This document shows, one piece after another, positions 1-6,662 of a DNA stretch of 30,232 nt. Numbering within the stretch: position 1 is the stretch's first letter; each line of letters begins with the position of its first letter. The translations under genes were made by a program, and so were the position numbers. Location of the stretch: NCBI GenBank assembly GCA_017940955.1, contig JAGAXP010000216.1, forward strand, positions 1 to 30,232, read 5' to 3'. Below the pieces are notes generated by a model. That model worked only from the letters and a program-made list of their open reading frames with translations. It was not told the DNA's origin and ran no database searches. Origin of the DNA: Oribacterium sp. Lineage in GTDB: Bacteria > Bacillota_A > Clostridia > Lachnospirales > Lachnospiraceae.

Positions 1-1
1 A

Positions 2-1306
2 AGAAGCGGACAGGTCCGTTTTTTATTGGGATCAACGCAGAAGATGGGAGCCGGTACGAATGTGCAGGACAGGCTGATAGCACTTCATCACTTGGATGTG
101 CCATGGAGACCGTCTGACATTGAACAGCAGGAAGGTCGTATCTTACGACAGGGTAATACCAATCCGAAAGTTAAGATATTCCGTTATGTAACAGAGGGTA
201 CATTTGATGCTTACTCGTGGCAGCTCATCGAGAATAAGCAGAAGTTCATCGGGCAGATCATGACAAGCAAATCTCCGGTCAGAAGCTGTGAGGATATCGA
301 CGAGGCAGCTCTTACTTATGCAGAGGTCAAGGCACTTGCTACGGGTAATCCGTACATTAAGGAAAAGATGGATCTCGATATACAGGTATCGAAGCTGAAA
401 CTTATGAAAGCGAACCATACCAGTCAGAAGTATCGACTGGAGGATAATATCGCAAAGAACTATCCACAGCAGATATCAGCGTTAAAGGAGCGTATCGCCG
501 GGATGAAGGCAGATATCGCAACCTATAATGCCAACAAGCCTGCAGACAAGGATGTCTTTATCATGACGGTAGCCGGTAAGACCTATGATGACAGGAAGGA
601 AGCCGGGACATCAATTATCGGTATTTGTAAGGAGATGAAGCAGGCAAATGTGGCTGTGCCAATCGGTGAGTATCTGGGTATGAAGATGAATGTAACCTTT
701 GATTCATTTTTCAGGAAGTTTACGCTGAACATGAAGGGAAAACTCAGCCATGAAGTGGAGATTGGCTCTGATCCGTCCGGTAACATCACCCGTATCGGTA
801 ATGCCATGGAATCCATGACAAAACAGCTTGAAGATGCGATTGCGAAGCTCGCCAATGTGGAGCAGCAACTTGAAACGGCAAAGATTGAGGTGGAAAAGCC
901 ATTCCCGCAGGAGCAGGAGCTTAACGATAAACTGACAAGGCTTGCGGAACTGAACAGCCTGCTTGATATGGACGAAAAAGGTGAGGATGCGGTTGATCTT
1001 GATGAAGATGCGCCAAAGCCGGAGCCGGAGAAAGAAACAGCAGAGCAGACCGAGACGGTAGCGCCGGCACAGGAGACTACCACAGAGGCAGAACACATAT
1101 CGGAGGATAAGGCTGAAATAAGCGAAAAAGCTGAGGAGGCTGATATATCAGAAACAGAGGATATGGGGAACCCTGCAACAAAACCAGAGACAAAAGAGGA
1201 AAGACCGTCCCTTGTCGCAAGGCTTAATGAGAAGAAGGCGGTTGTAGCTGCCATGGATCAGAAAGCACCTGCGGTAGCAAAGAAAAAAGAAGAGGTTATA
1301 GCATAA
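2..1306 (+). CDS. SNF2-like DEAD/DEAH helicase, C-terminal part (left end cut by the window)
   Basis: The reading frame is open to the left edge, so only the C-terminal 434 residues or so are present. Residues 9-20 contain helicase motif V (KMGAGTN) and residues 42-52 motif VI (QQEGRILRQGN), the ATP-hydrolysis motifs of the second RecA-like domain of superfamily 2. A charged, partly helical region follows, then an acidic Glu/Thr-rich linker (about 330-400) and a basic end with RPSLVARLNEKK. Such C-termini belong to very large helicase or methylase-helicase polyvalent proteins of Firmicutes ICEs, thought to protect or process the transferring DNA. A hairpin and then the nucleotidyltransferase-LPD gene follow. 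The TTG at 26 is not the start, because homology to motif V begins upstream of it. Confidence 0.85.
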   Translation, partial: RSGQVRFLLGSTQKMGAGTNVQDRLIALHHLDVPWRPSDIEQQEGRILRQGNTNPKVKIFRYVTEGTFDAYSWQLIENKQKFIGQIMTSKSPVRSCEDIDEAALTYAEVKALATGNPYIKEKMDLDIQVSKLKLMKANHTSQKYRLEDNIAKNYPQQISALKERIAGMKADIATYNANKPADKDVFIMTVAGKTYDDRKEAGTSIIGICKEMKQANVAVPIGEYLGMKMNVTFDSFFRKFTLNMKGKLSHEVEIGSDPSGNITRIGNAMESMTKQLEDAIAKLANVEQQLETAKIEVEKPFPQEQELNDKLTRLAELNSLLDMDEKGEDAVDLDEDAPKPEPEKETAEQTETVAPAQETTTEAEHISEDKAEISEKAEEADISETEDMGNPATKPETKEERPSLVARLNEKKAVVAAMDQKAPAVAKKKEEVIA

Positions 1307-1310
1307 GATC

Positions 1311-1343
1311 AAAGGGCTTCGGGGATTATCTCCGGAGCCTTTT
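1311..1343 (+). terminator. Intergenic hairpin, probable attenuator
   Basis: A 14-bp stem (1311-1324 with 1330-1343) pairs throughout if G-U wobbles are allowed, around a 5-nt loop. It sits between the helicase and the next gene and ends in TTTT, which is part of the stem. There is no long separate U-run, so partial termination or mRNA processing fits better than a full stop. The next ribosome binding site (AAAGGAG) begins just after it. Confidence 0.5.
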
Positions 1344-1357
1344 AGAAAGGAGCTGAA

Positions 1358-2734
1358 ATGGCAAAAGACGAAACAAAAGGCGAAAGCCTTAACGATGCCG
1401 CTGTCATAAGCGCATTTAAGGATAAGACCAAAGAGAAGTTCCATGAGCTTGACGGCATGGATCCTGAAACGATAGAAGCTAATGTTAAAACAATAGTGCA
1501 GGGCATAGTGAATGATTATGGGATGGATGTAATCATTGAGGATGTCGTTGTATCCGGCAGTCGTTGCAGGGGTATGGAGGAGAAAGGAGCTGACCTTGAT
1601 GTGGTGTTGTATTACAGCGGCTCGGTGAGGGAGGACGATCTGTTTAACACTCTTAATCAGGGAAATATCATTATGGGTGGTGTAAAGCTCGATATAAACA
1701 CGATATCACAGGAACAGCATGGGAGTCTTTCCGAGTATCTGACCGGTGTGGAAGCGTACCTTACAGAAAAACAGGCTCAAATAATACAGGAAGCACAGCA
1801 GCATAACACGGAGATAACCTATACCGTTGCGGAATGTGGCGAATTTCACAGCATGGGAGCCTATTATGAGGAAATTGCCACGATTGAAGAGGCAAAAGCA
1901 TTGTTTGAAGGCATCCGTGAAAACCATAGTAATATGATTCCTGCTGTCGGTATCAACATACATGAAGCCGGGACACCGGAGATAGATGATGTGCAGATGG
2001 ATGTACTTTATGGAAACAGCATAGATCTTGATGATCTGCGGTATGTTCCTCAGATATGGAATAATCAGGAGGGACTCTCAAAGGTCGGACAGATCATAGA
2101 TACTTTCCCGGATGCAAAGGTAGTTGGAGAACTGCCTGGATTAACTGTGCAGGATAGAGCGCAACCGGATATGGATGCTGTCAAGCCGGTATATGTGGAC
2201 GAGGCTGCGAAGCTGGCGGCAGAGATAGACCGCTTTTCCAGTGACTTTGATCCCTACGAGTACAAAGATACGGTCGATAACTGGGAATTGCAGGTGCAGA
2301 ATATAGCCGATGATATAAGAAACGGCAATGCTGCGGATTACAAGAAGTACCTGGGAACTGTGATAGAAGAGAGTGACAACATCGAGGATGTCCGCAAGGC
2401 TGCGGAGCTGCTTGTGAAGCTGGCTGAGTACAAGCCACTTGCCAAGGTGGAGGAGCTTGAAGAGGTCAATCTTAACCAGATTGACAATGTTCTCAGCAAT
2501 ACAGTTCCAAAATCAGAAGAGAAAAGGGAAGCCCGGCAGGCGGAGCAGGAACGCTTGGAAGAACTGCAGCGCATCGAGGAAGAAGAGCGAAAGCGTAGGG
2601 CAAGAGGGGAACGCCCATCACTACGGGCGAGACTTGCGGCCAAGAAAGCGATAGTAGCTGCAAACAGTGCGGTCCCCCAAAGAAGTAAACAGCGAGAGGC
2701 GCAGGAAGCAGTAGCTTCACAGAGAGACATATAA
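1358..2734 (+). CDS. Polyvalent ICE protein: nucleotidyltransferase domain, LPD25-like and DUF4316-like regions
   Basis: 458 residues, started by an ATG 8 nt after AAAGGAG. The N-terminal domain carries a minimal nucleotidyltransferase signature: GSR at about 67-69 followed by ADLDVV about 10 residues later, giving the GS...DxD metal site. The middle (about 150-250, YTVAECGEFHSMG and a later QMDVLYG) resembles the LPD25 large-polyvalent-protein domain. The region at about 285-390 (YEYKDTV, PLAKVEELEE, IDNVLSN) resembles DUF4316/YodL-type ICE proteins. A basic coiled coil leads to the C-terminal motif RPSLRARLAAKK, nearly the same as in the preceding helicase. Polyvalent proteins are proposed to act against host restriction or to modify nucleic acids on entry; the substrate is unknown. 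Domain names are from memory of the families and are approximate. Confidence 0.75.
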   Translation: MAKDETKGESLNDAAVISAFKDKTKEKFHELDGMDPETIEANVKTIVQGIVNDYGMDVIIEDVVVSGSRCRGMEEKGADLDVVLYYSGSVREDDLFNTLNQGNIIMGGVKLDINTISQEQHGSLSEYLTGVEAYLTEKQAQIIQEAQQHNTEITYTVAECGEFHSMGAYYEEIATIEEAKALFEGIRENHSNMIPAVGINIHEAGTPEIDDVQMDVLYGNSIDLDDLRYVPQIWNNQEGLSKVGQIIDTFPDAKVVGELPGLTVQDRAQPDMDAVKPVYVDEAAKLAAEIDRFSSDFDPYEYKDTVDNWELQVQNIADDIRNGNAADYKKYLGTVIEESDNIEDVRKAAELLVKLAEYKPLAKVEELEEVNLNQIDNVLSNTVPKSEEKREARQAEQERLEELQRIEEEERKRRARGERPSLRARLAAKKAIVAANSAVPQRSKQREAQEAVASQRDI

Positions 2735-2767
2735 GCCACTTTATATATAGAAGAAAGACATAAAAAG

Positions 2768-2805
2768 GCGTGTCATCGGTAATATGATGGCACGCTTATT
2801 TTTTT
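2768..2805 (+). terminator. Rho-independent terminator of the ICE operon
   Basis: The arm GCGTGTCATC (2768-2777) pairs over all 10 positions (one G-U) with GATGGCACGC (2786-2795), with an 8-nt loop, followed by a T-rich tract to 2805. It lies 33 nt after the stop of the nucleotidyltransferase-LPD gene and separates the ICE genes from the recombinase segment. Confidence 0.9.
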
Positions 2806-2842
2806 AATCATTCTTAAAAATTGGGGTGGCATAGAGAAAGAT

Positions 2843-2862
2843 GTTCGTAGAAGATCATCTTC
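2843..2862 (+). repeat. Left copy of a 20-bp inverted repeat
   Basis: GTTCGTAGAAGATCATCTTC occurs here, and its exact reverse complement occurs at 5374-5393. Thirteen of the bases form a palindrome around one central base (GAAGAT-N-ATCTTC); the GTTCGTA flank makes the site asymmetric, so the two copies are truly in opposite orientation. Similarity stops at both edges. The pair encloses the tyrosine recombinase and the two leftward genes. Confidence 0.85.
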
Positions 2863-2875
2863 TCTGCTAATTCAT

Positions 2876-2905
2876 TTGCCTACACTAATGTAGGTCTCAT
2901 TATAT
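2876..2905 (+). promoter_or_regulatory. Candidate recombinase promoter with a palindrome in the spacer
   Basis: TTGCCT (2876-2881) and TTATAT (2900-2905) are 18 nt apart and resemble a sigma-A promoter. The spacer overlaps the palindrome CCTACA-CTAA-TGTAGG (2879-2894), a possible operator. The predicted leader to the recombinase ATG is over 200 nt. The rest of the gap 2806-3134 is AT-rich, has no plausible gene, and contains several short inverted repeats that could be recombinase arm sites. Weak evidence. Confidence 0.3.
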
Positions 2906-3134
2906 AGAACGCACAAGTTCCTGTCAATATATAGTTCAAATTATGGCAATTTCCACAATAACGAATACAAAATGTGGTTCTTTTTGCCAAGTTACCATTT
3001 ACAACTAATACATTTATCGGCACGTAAGCCCGACTACTTAATAGGAAAAATGAAAAAATATTCGTTTTTCGTTTTTTCCATGATTTTCGGGTTTTTATCG
3101 TTGTCAGAATTTTGGTAGATAGGAGGAGATCAGT

Positions 3135-4253
3135 ATGCCAAAAGTAGGTAAACACATTTACAAAAGAAAAGATGGCCGTTGGGAAGGCAGATATGTCACA
3201 GGGCATGTGAACGGACGAGCCAAATATGGCTCTGTCTATGGTTCCAGCTGCAAAGAAGTCCGGGAGAAGCTGGATAAGGCAAAGCAGGATGCATCACGAA
3301 AGCAAATTCCGGTGATAAGGGCGGGTAACGTATCGGAGATCAGCTCGTGCTGGCTTGCGGAGGCATCTGTCGATCTGAAGGAGTCCTCCATCGTAAAGTA
3401 TCAGAATATCTTAAGGTGCTATATCCTGCCTGTTTTCGGGGATTCGGAGCTTTCGGACATTACTAACGAGAAACTGATAGCTTTCGTTAATGATCTGAGG
3501 ACAACCGGCGGTGTAAAGAAGTGCGGACTTGCGCCCTCAACGGTTTCGGAGGTCGTAACCACGATGAATTCGCTCCGCCTGTATGCTTTAAAGAGAGATT
3601 TCACGGTGCTGTTTTCAACGGAATGTGTGTCTGTAAAGCAGAACAAACAGGATATCAGGGTATTCAGCGTGTCAGAGGAACGCATACTGATCACGTATTT
3701 GAGGGAAAACATGGATCTGACTGCACTGGGTATCCTGATATGTCTTTACACCGGCATCCGTGTCGGAGAATTATGCGCCCTGAAATGGGATGAGATCAAT
3801 CTGGAAGAAAAAACCATGAGAATTGGGCGGACTATGCAGAGACTCCGTGTTGAGGGAAAGGAGCATAAGACAGAAGTTAAGATTTTGGAGCCGAAAAGCA
3901 AACACTCCATCCGCACCATACCACTGCCGGATGTTCTTGTGGGGATGCTGTCCGGAAAGAGCCGCAAAGGTGCATTTGTCTTAACGGGAAGCGATACGAA
4001 GTTCGTGGAACCCAGGGTAATGCAGAATCGTTTTAAGAGAATCCTTAAGAAATGCGATATTGAGGATGCCAACTTTCATGCGACCCGTCACACCTTTGCT
4101 ACCCGCTGTGTGGAGCTTGGCTTTGATATCAAGAGCCTGTCCGAAATCCTTGGTCATGCCAGCGTAAGCATTACGATGAACAAATACGTTCATCCTACCA
4201 TGGAGCTTAAGGCAGAGAATATGAACAAGTTTACAGGGCTGTTCGGGGATTGA
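3135..4253 (+). CDS. Tyrosine recombinase / site-specific integrase
   Basis: 372 residues, a usual length for Tn916-type integrases. Residues 1-55 form an N-terminal arm-binding region with a basic start (YKRKDGRWEGRY). Residues 65-165 are the SAM-like core-binding domain (VKYQNILRCYILPVFG). The catalytic domain keeps every key residue: Arg209 in TGIRVGELCALKW, a lysine near 254-256, His315 and Arg318 in HATRHTF, His341 in LGHASVS and the nucleophile Tyr351. It should cut and rejoin DNA at specific sites. The start is set by GGAGGAG 7 nt upstream. It lies inside a 20-bp inverted repeat and has no adjacent excisionase gene that I recognise, so it may act as an invertase and not as the ICE integrase. 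The terminator that follows serves mainly the convergent genes. Confidence 0.9.
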   Translation: MPKVGKHIYKRKDGRWEGRYVTGHVNGRAKYGSVYGSSCKEVREKLDKAKQDASRKQIPVIRAGNVSEISSCWLAEASVDLKESSIVKYQNILRCYILPVFGDSELSDITNEKLIAFVNDLRTTGGVKKCGLAPSTVSEVVTTMNSLRLYALKRDFTVLFSTECVSVKQNKQDIRVFSVSEERILITYLRENMDLTALGILICLYTGIRVGELCALKWDEINLEEKTMRIGRTMQRLRVEGKEHKTEVKILEPKSKHSIRTIPLPDVLVGMLSGKSRKGAFVLTGSDTKFVEPRVMQNRFKRILKKCDIEDANFHATRHTFATRCVELGFDIKSLSEILGHASVSITMNKYVHPTMELKAENMNKFTGLFGD

Positions 4254-4264
4254 TGGGCAGAATC

Positions 4265-4311
4265 AAAAAAAGAGGTGCGGTTTCTGCATATACATTGCAG
4301 AACCACACCTC
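4265..4311 (-). terminator. Terminator between the convergent recombinase and JAMM-operon genes
   Basis: The arms GAGGTG...TTCTGCA and TGCAGAA...CACCTC (4272-4311) form a stem of about 17 bp with one mismatch around a TATACAT loop. Seven A residues at 4265-4271 become the U-run for leftward transcripts, so it ends the minus-strand pair. Rightward, the following bases are not U-rich, so termination of the recombinase mRNA would be weaker. Confidence 0.85.
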
Positions 4312-4336
4312 ACATTCTCGTTTCTAAGCCAAAACA

Positions 4337-4531
4337 TCAGCGGTTACTTACTAACCCACGTTTCTTGGCAACCTTCTGCACAAGCGGCCGAATATCAGCC
4401 TTAAGCGCCTCTGTCACTTTTTTCTTCTTAGCATCATCTTCTTCAAGCTTCTTTATTTCAGCCTGAAGCCATTCCAGAGCACCATCAAGAGCATCCGGCT
4501 TTTCACTAAGTATGCATTTGTGTTCTACCAT
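4337..4531 (-). CDS. Small charged coiled-coil protein
   Basis: 64 residues, started at the ATG at 4531 because GGAGGTGAG lies a few nt upstream; longer in-frame starts have no such site. The ribosome binding site lies within the last codons of, or just beyond, the JAMM-like gene, so the two are probably translated together. The sequence is dominated by Lys, Glu and Asp, with a heptad-like stretch at about 19-50 (LEWLQAEIKKLEEDD) and a basic end. It has no Cys, signal peptide or membrane segment. I do not recognise the family. It could be a partner of the JAMM-like protein or an accessory DNA-binding factor for the recombinase; neither is shown by the sequence. Confidence 0.6.
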   Translation of the reverse strand: MVEHKCILSEKPDALDGALEWLQAEIKKLEEDDAKKKKVTEALKADIRPLVQKVAKKRGLVSNR

Positions 4532-4544
4532 AAGCTCACCTCCT

Positions 4545-5219
4545 TCAATGATCCTCATATACAAGTCCGACCTTGTAACAGTTATTCAAGAAATAATCAC
4601 ACGCATCCTGCTTTTCTTTTAGATTGGTAGCCTTATTATTTCTTTCGACAGCTTCTTCCATAAGTTTATAGGCTGCCAGTCTTTTTTTATCATAATCGTT
4701 GGTTTTTACAATATATCCTATAGCACCTCTGTTTGTAACTGCAATAACCATCTTAACGGTAGACAGCCTGAGCATAAACATAACATCCTCTAATGAAATC
4801 TTAGACAGATTTGGATGATTATGTAATATTACGACCACGCATCCTTTGGCAGATACGATTACATGGTTTGTATCGGTATCAGACATTGGTTCTACCGAAT
4901 CTTCATCGCCTTTGGCCCATGCGATATATTCCTCACCATCAAGCTCTTTCTGAGGACCATCCAGATCGTAGGCGATAGCCACTTCATTGCAGTCATTTTC
5001 ATTCATGGAAATTCTCAGAACCGCTTTTGCCAGAGACTGTAATGTCTCATATTGGTCTTCCGGAATCTCCCGATACTTTATATAAGGTACTTTTGATATG
5101 GCTATATCTGTGATTTCAACTTTATGATCCCGCTTATTTGCTTCAAGATCATTAAGTTTTACATTTTCATTTTCCACGGCGCATATCACCACTTCCTTCT
5201 TTTGCCTTGAGTATAGCAT
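4545..5219 (-). CDS. JAMM/RadC-like (JAB domain) protein
   Basis: 224 residues. Residues 129-145 read VVILHNHPNLSKISLED, close to the JAMM metal motif HxH-x7-S-x2-D as found in RadC (HNHPSG), but with six residues instead of seven between the second His and the Ser. A possible upstream catalytic Glu is at 79. Flanking beta-strand patterns (VIVSAKGCVVV, MVIAVTNRGAIGYIV) fit the fold. Family members include deubiquitinase-like peptidases and RadC proteins common on mobile elements, where their role is poorly known. The N-terminus is uncertain: the ATG at 5219 lacks a clear ribosome binding site and a GTG about 13 codons in is an alternative. It precedes the small coiled-coil gene on the same strand. 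The spacing difference leaves catalysis in doubt. Confidence 0.6.
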   Translation of the reverse strand: MLYSRQKKEVVICAVENENVKLNDLEANKRDHKVEITDIAISKVPYIKYREIPEDQYETLQSLAKAVLRISMNENDCNEVAIAYDLDGPQKELDGEEYIAWAKGDEDSVEPMSDTDTNHVIVSAKGCVVVILHNHPNLSKISLEDVMFMLRLSTVKMVIAVTNRGAIGYIVKTNDYDKKRLAAYKLMEEAVERNNKATNLKEKQDACDYFLNNCYKVGLVYEDH

Positions 5220-5265
5220 AGAAACACAGATTTTTCCACGGATTTATGCATTTTTTACGGAGATG

Positions 5266-5279
5266 AAACACAGGTGTTT
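5266..5279. promoter_or_regulatory. Palindrome upstream of the JAMM-like gene, possible operator
   Basis: AAACAC-AG-GTGTTT is a perfect 6-bp inverted repeat. The 9-mer GAAACACAG that overlaps it (5265-5273) recurs directly at 5221-5229, next to the JAMM-like start. A palindrome plus a repeated half-site in a promoter region suggests a repressor or recombinase arm site. No binding protein is identified. Confidence 0.3.
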
Positions 5280-5373
5280 TAAGTATGAATAATTCCTCTA
5301 TTTTTGTCATATTCGTGGTCACCGGAACAAATCATATGGGATAAAACATGGCTTTTGCAGTGTTTACAGCCGG

Positions 5374-5393
5374 GAAGATGATCTTCTACGAAC
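5374..5393 (-). repeat. Right copy of the 20-bp inverted repeat
   Basis: Exact reverse complement of 2843-2862. It lies between the leftward JAMM-like gene and the rightward flaG-like gene, about 105 nt before the FlaG start. The last six bases also form part of a separate imperfect hairpin (5388-5437). Confidence 0.85.
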
Positions 5394-5437
5394 GGTAATA
5401 CTGAAACCACTGTAAATAAAGGATTACAGGCGTTCGT
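5388..5437 (+). promoter_or_regulatory. Imperfect hairpin in the flaG leader
   Basis: ACGAACGGTAAT (5388-5399) can pair with ATTAC (5423-5427) and CGTTCGT (5431-5437), leaving a 3-nt bulge and a 23-nt loop. It overlaps the right inverted repeat and precedes FlaG. It may be an mRNA leader structure or extra recombinase binding sequence. The rest of 5220-5498 contains no gene and no clear sigma-28 promoter. Confidence 0.3.
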
Positions 5438-5498
5438 TTTGGTCAGATTGAAAGGCTTCTTAAGGAAAAGGAGCAAAAAAGGAAGCGAGGATCAGCAC

Positions 5499-5873
5499 AT
5501 GGATGTGAGAGGAATCGACAGTCTAAGAGTACAGGCTCAGCAATATGATTCTTCGGTGAGAGAAGATATTGCCGTATCTGCTCCTGAAGAGTCCCAAGAG
5601 AATGTAAAACCGATAGCGAAGCAGGACGTTGATAAGGGAGATGAACAACCTCTCAGCGAGAAAGAACAGCAGAGAAGAATGGCTCGCCTTCAGGACACCT
5701 TGAAAAATCACAACATCGAGATCAGCTACAACGAGGAAGTGAACCGATATGCAATCAAGGTACTGGATTCGGACTCGAAAGAGGTTGTGAAAGAGATTCC
5801 CTCCGAAAAGACATTAGAAATGTTCGCCAGGATGCTGGAAATCGAAGGACTTCTGGTGGATGAGAAAAGATGA
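5499..5873 (+). CDS. flaG: FlaG-like flagellar protein
   Basis: 124 residues from the ATG at 5499, chosen because GAGG lies 8 nt upstream; an upstream TTG in frame lacks this. Residues 1-60 are polar and disordered. Residues 65-124 match the FlaG family: a helix (RRMARLQDTLKNHNIEI), then SYNEEVNRYAIKVLDSDSKEVVKEIP and a final helix (EKTLEMFARMLEIEG). FlaG proteins are small and usually encoded next to hag/fliD, and affect filament length or FlaG-FliD function. Here no flagellin or hook-associated gene adjoins it. It follows the recombinase segment and precedes a glycan island, suggesting a link to flagellar modification, but it may be an isolated copy. Confidence 0.75.
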   Translation: MDVRGIDSLRVQAQQYDSSVREDIAVSAPEESQENVKPIAKQDVDKGDEQPLSEKEQQRRMARLQDTLKNHNIEISYNEEVNRYAIKVLDSDSKEVVKEIPSEKTLEMFARMLEIEGLLVDEKR

Positions 5874-5974
5874 AGGCTATAGATTAGATTCAGACTTTAG
5901 GTAGTCAGAAAGCGCGGGTGATATATGAAAGCAGTAAACGCGCAGAAACATAGAAAAATCGAGCGTTGCAGCAC

Positions 5975-6002
5975 GTGGGGGGGGCACGAGAGCCTCCCCC
6001 AC
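5975..6002 (+). repeat. GC-rich hairpin containing an eight-G tract
   Basis: GTGGGGGGGGC (5975-5985) pairs over all 11 positions (one G-U) with GCCTCCCCCAC (5992-6002) around a 6-nt loop. It stands out in an AT-rich gap between FlaG and the membrane protein. No U-run follows, so it is not an obvious terminator. The run of eight G could be prone to slippage, but it is not inside a reading frame I accept. The rest of 5874-6065 contains nothing else I can call. Confidence 0.6.
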
Positions 6003-6065
6003 GACAGACGTAAAGGTGGGGCATCCGCCGTGAAAAAAATATAAGAACTGCATTTGGAGGTTGAA

Positions 6066-6587
6066 GTGGCTAAGGATAGCGAAAAAAAAGGTAATGGCAC
6101 AAAAATTGCGTTGATAATAGCGGGCGTAGTTATAGTTGCGCTTATCGCTGTAGTGATTGTGCTACTGGTCAGAGGAAATGGAGCTAAAGAGACGAAGAGG
6201 AATGTTGTTGTTACTCAGGACAATGCTGAGGAAATAGCACAAGGTTTGATAGATGAGCCGTACGTTGAACCTGGATATTACAACACAAACATGAGTACAA
6301 CGTGGCACTTTGCTAACGGGGGAGCAGTATCAGATGATGCCTATGTAAGGAATGATGAAAGAAATACACATGATGTATATTTTGATGTTTACTTGGCAGA
6401 TGATGAGAGTTCGCCGATTCTTGAATCCCCAGTACTCCCTAGAGGGTCATCATTAGAGAATATTTCGTTGGACAAGTCTCTTGATGCTGGTACTTATGAT
6501 TGTGTTATGGTTTATCACCTTGTCGATGATGACCAGAATTCCGTTGCTTCGCTTAGAGTGGCTTTCACCATAATCGTAGAGCAATAG
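6066..6587 (+). CDS. Membrane-anchored extracellular protein of unknown function
   Basis: 173 residues from a GTG at 6066, chosen because GGAGG lies 5 nt upstream; the alternative TTG at 6054 would overlap that site. A basic N-terminus (KDSEKKGNGTK) is followed by one hydrophobic segment at about 13-36 (IALIIAGVVIVALIAVVIVLL) and then polar sequence, giving an N-in, C-out single-pass protein. The outer part (about 70-173) is rich in beta-strand patterns and Tyr, Asp and Asn, with TTWHF, VYFDVYLADD and AGTYDCVMVYHLVDD, like an Ig-fold domain. I recall similar proteins paired with secreted proteins of the next gene's type in Lachnospiraceae, but know no function. It is 75 nt upstream of that gene. 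Confidence 0.7.
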   Translation: MAKDSEKKGNGTKIALIIAGVVIVALIAVVIVLLVRGNGAKETKRNVVVTQDNAEEIAQGLIDEPYVEPGYYNTNMSTTWHFANGGAVSDDAYVRNDERNTHDVYFDVYLADDESSPILESPVLPRGSSLENISLDKSLDAGTYDCVMVYHLVDDDQNSVASLRVAFTIIVEQ

Positions 6588-6598
6588 GATGGTAACAA

Positions 6599-6619
6599 GT
6601 TGTTCTAGGATGGAACAAC
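6599..6619 (+). promoter_or_regulatory. Short intergenic stem-loop
   Basis: GTTGTTC (6599-6605) and GAACAAC (6613-6619) form a perfect 7-bp stem with a 7-nt loop in the gap before the secreted-protein gene. No U-run follows. It may stabilise or mark a processing end of the downstream mRNA, which has a near-ideal AAGGAGG ribosome binding site. Confidence 0.4.
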
Positions 6620-6662
6620 ATAACCAATAATAACATAACAAAAAACAAGGAGGAAAAGTGTT

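Larger units (their letters stand above)
2843..5393. mobile_element. Inverted-repeat-bounded recombinase segment, possible invertible unit
   Basis: Perfect 20-bp inverted repeats at the two ends enclose a complete tyrosine recombinase (rightward) and a JAMM-like gene plus small coiled-coil gene (leftward), which converge on a shared terminator. Terminators or gene ends on the outside keep the segment transcriptionally separate. Known tyrosine recombinases can invert DNA between inverted sites, so this could be an inversion switch or a small mobile unit. No second orientation can be seen in one sequence, so this is inference. Confidence 0.4.

Noticed and set aside
583..1254. Long minus-strand frame opposite the helicase C-terminus
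   Set aside because: It is antisense to a gene with clear helicase motifs, is an artificial Ser/Phe-rich translation of the acidic linker, and has no convincing ribosome binding site or domain.
2880..3206. Minus-strand frame of 108 codons across the recombinase leader
   Set aside because: It runs into the well-supported recombinase gene on the other strand, is mostly low-complexity AT-rich sequence and shows no domain.
2843..5393. Reading the 20-bp repeats as attL and attR of the element
   Set aside because: Attachment sites left by integration are direct repeats; these are inverted, so they would support inversion and not excision.
5975..6002. The GC-rich hairpin as the terminator of flaG
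   Set aside because: No U-run follows; the next bases are ACGACAGACG, so intrinsic termination is unlikely.
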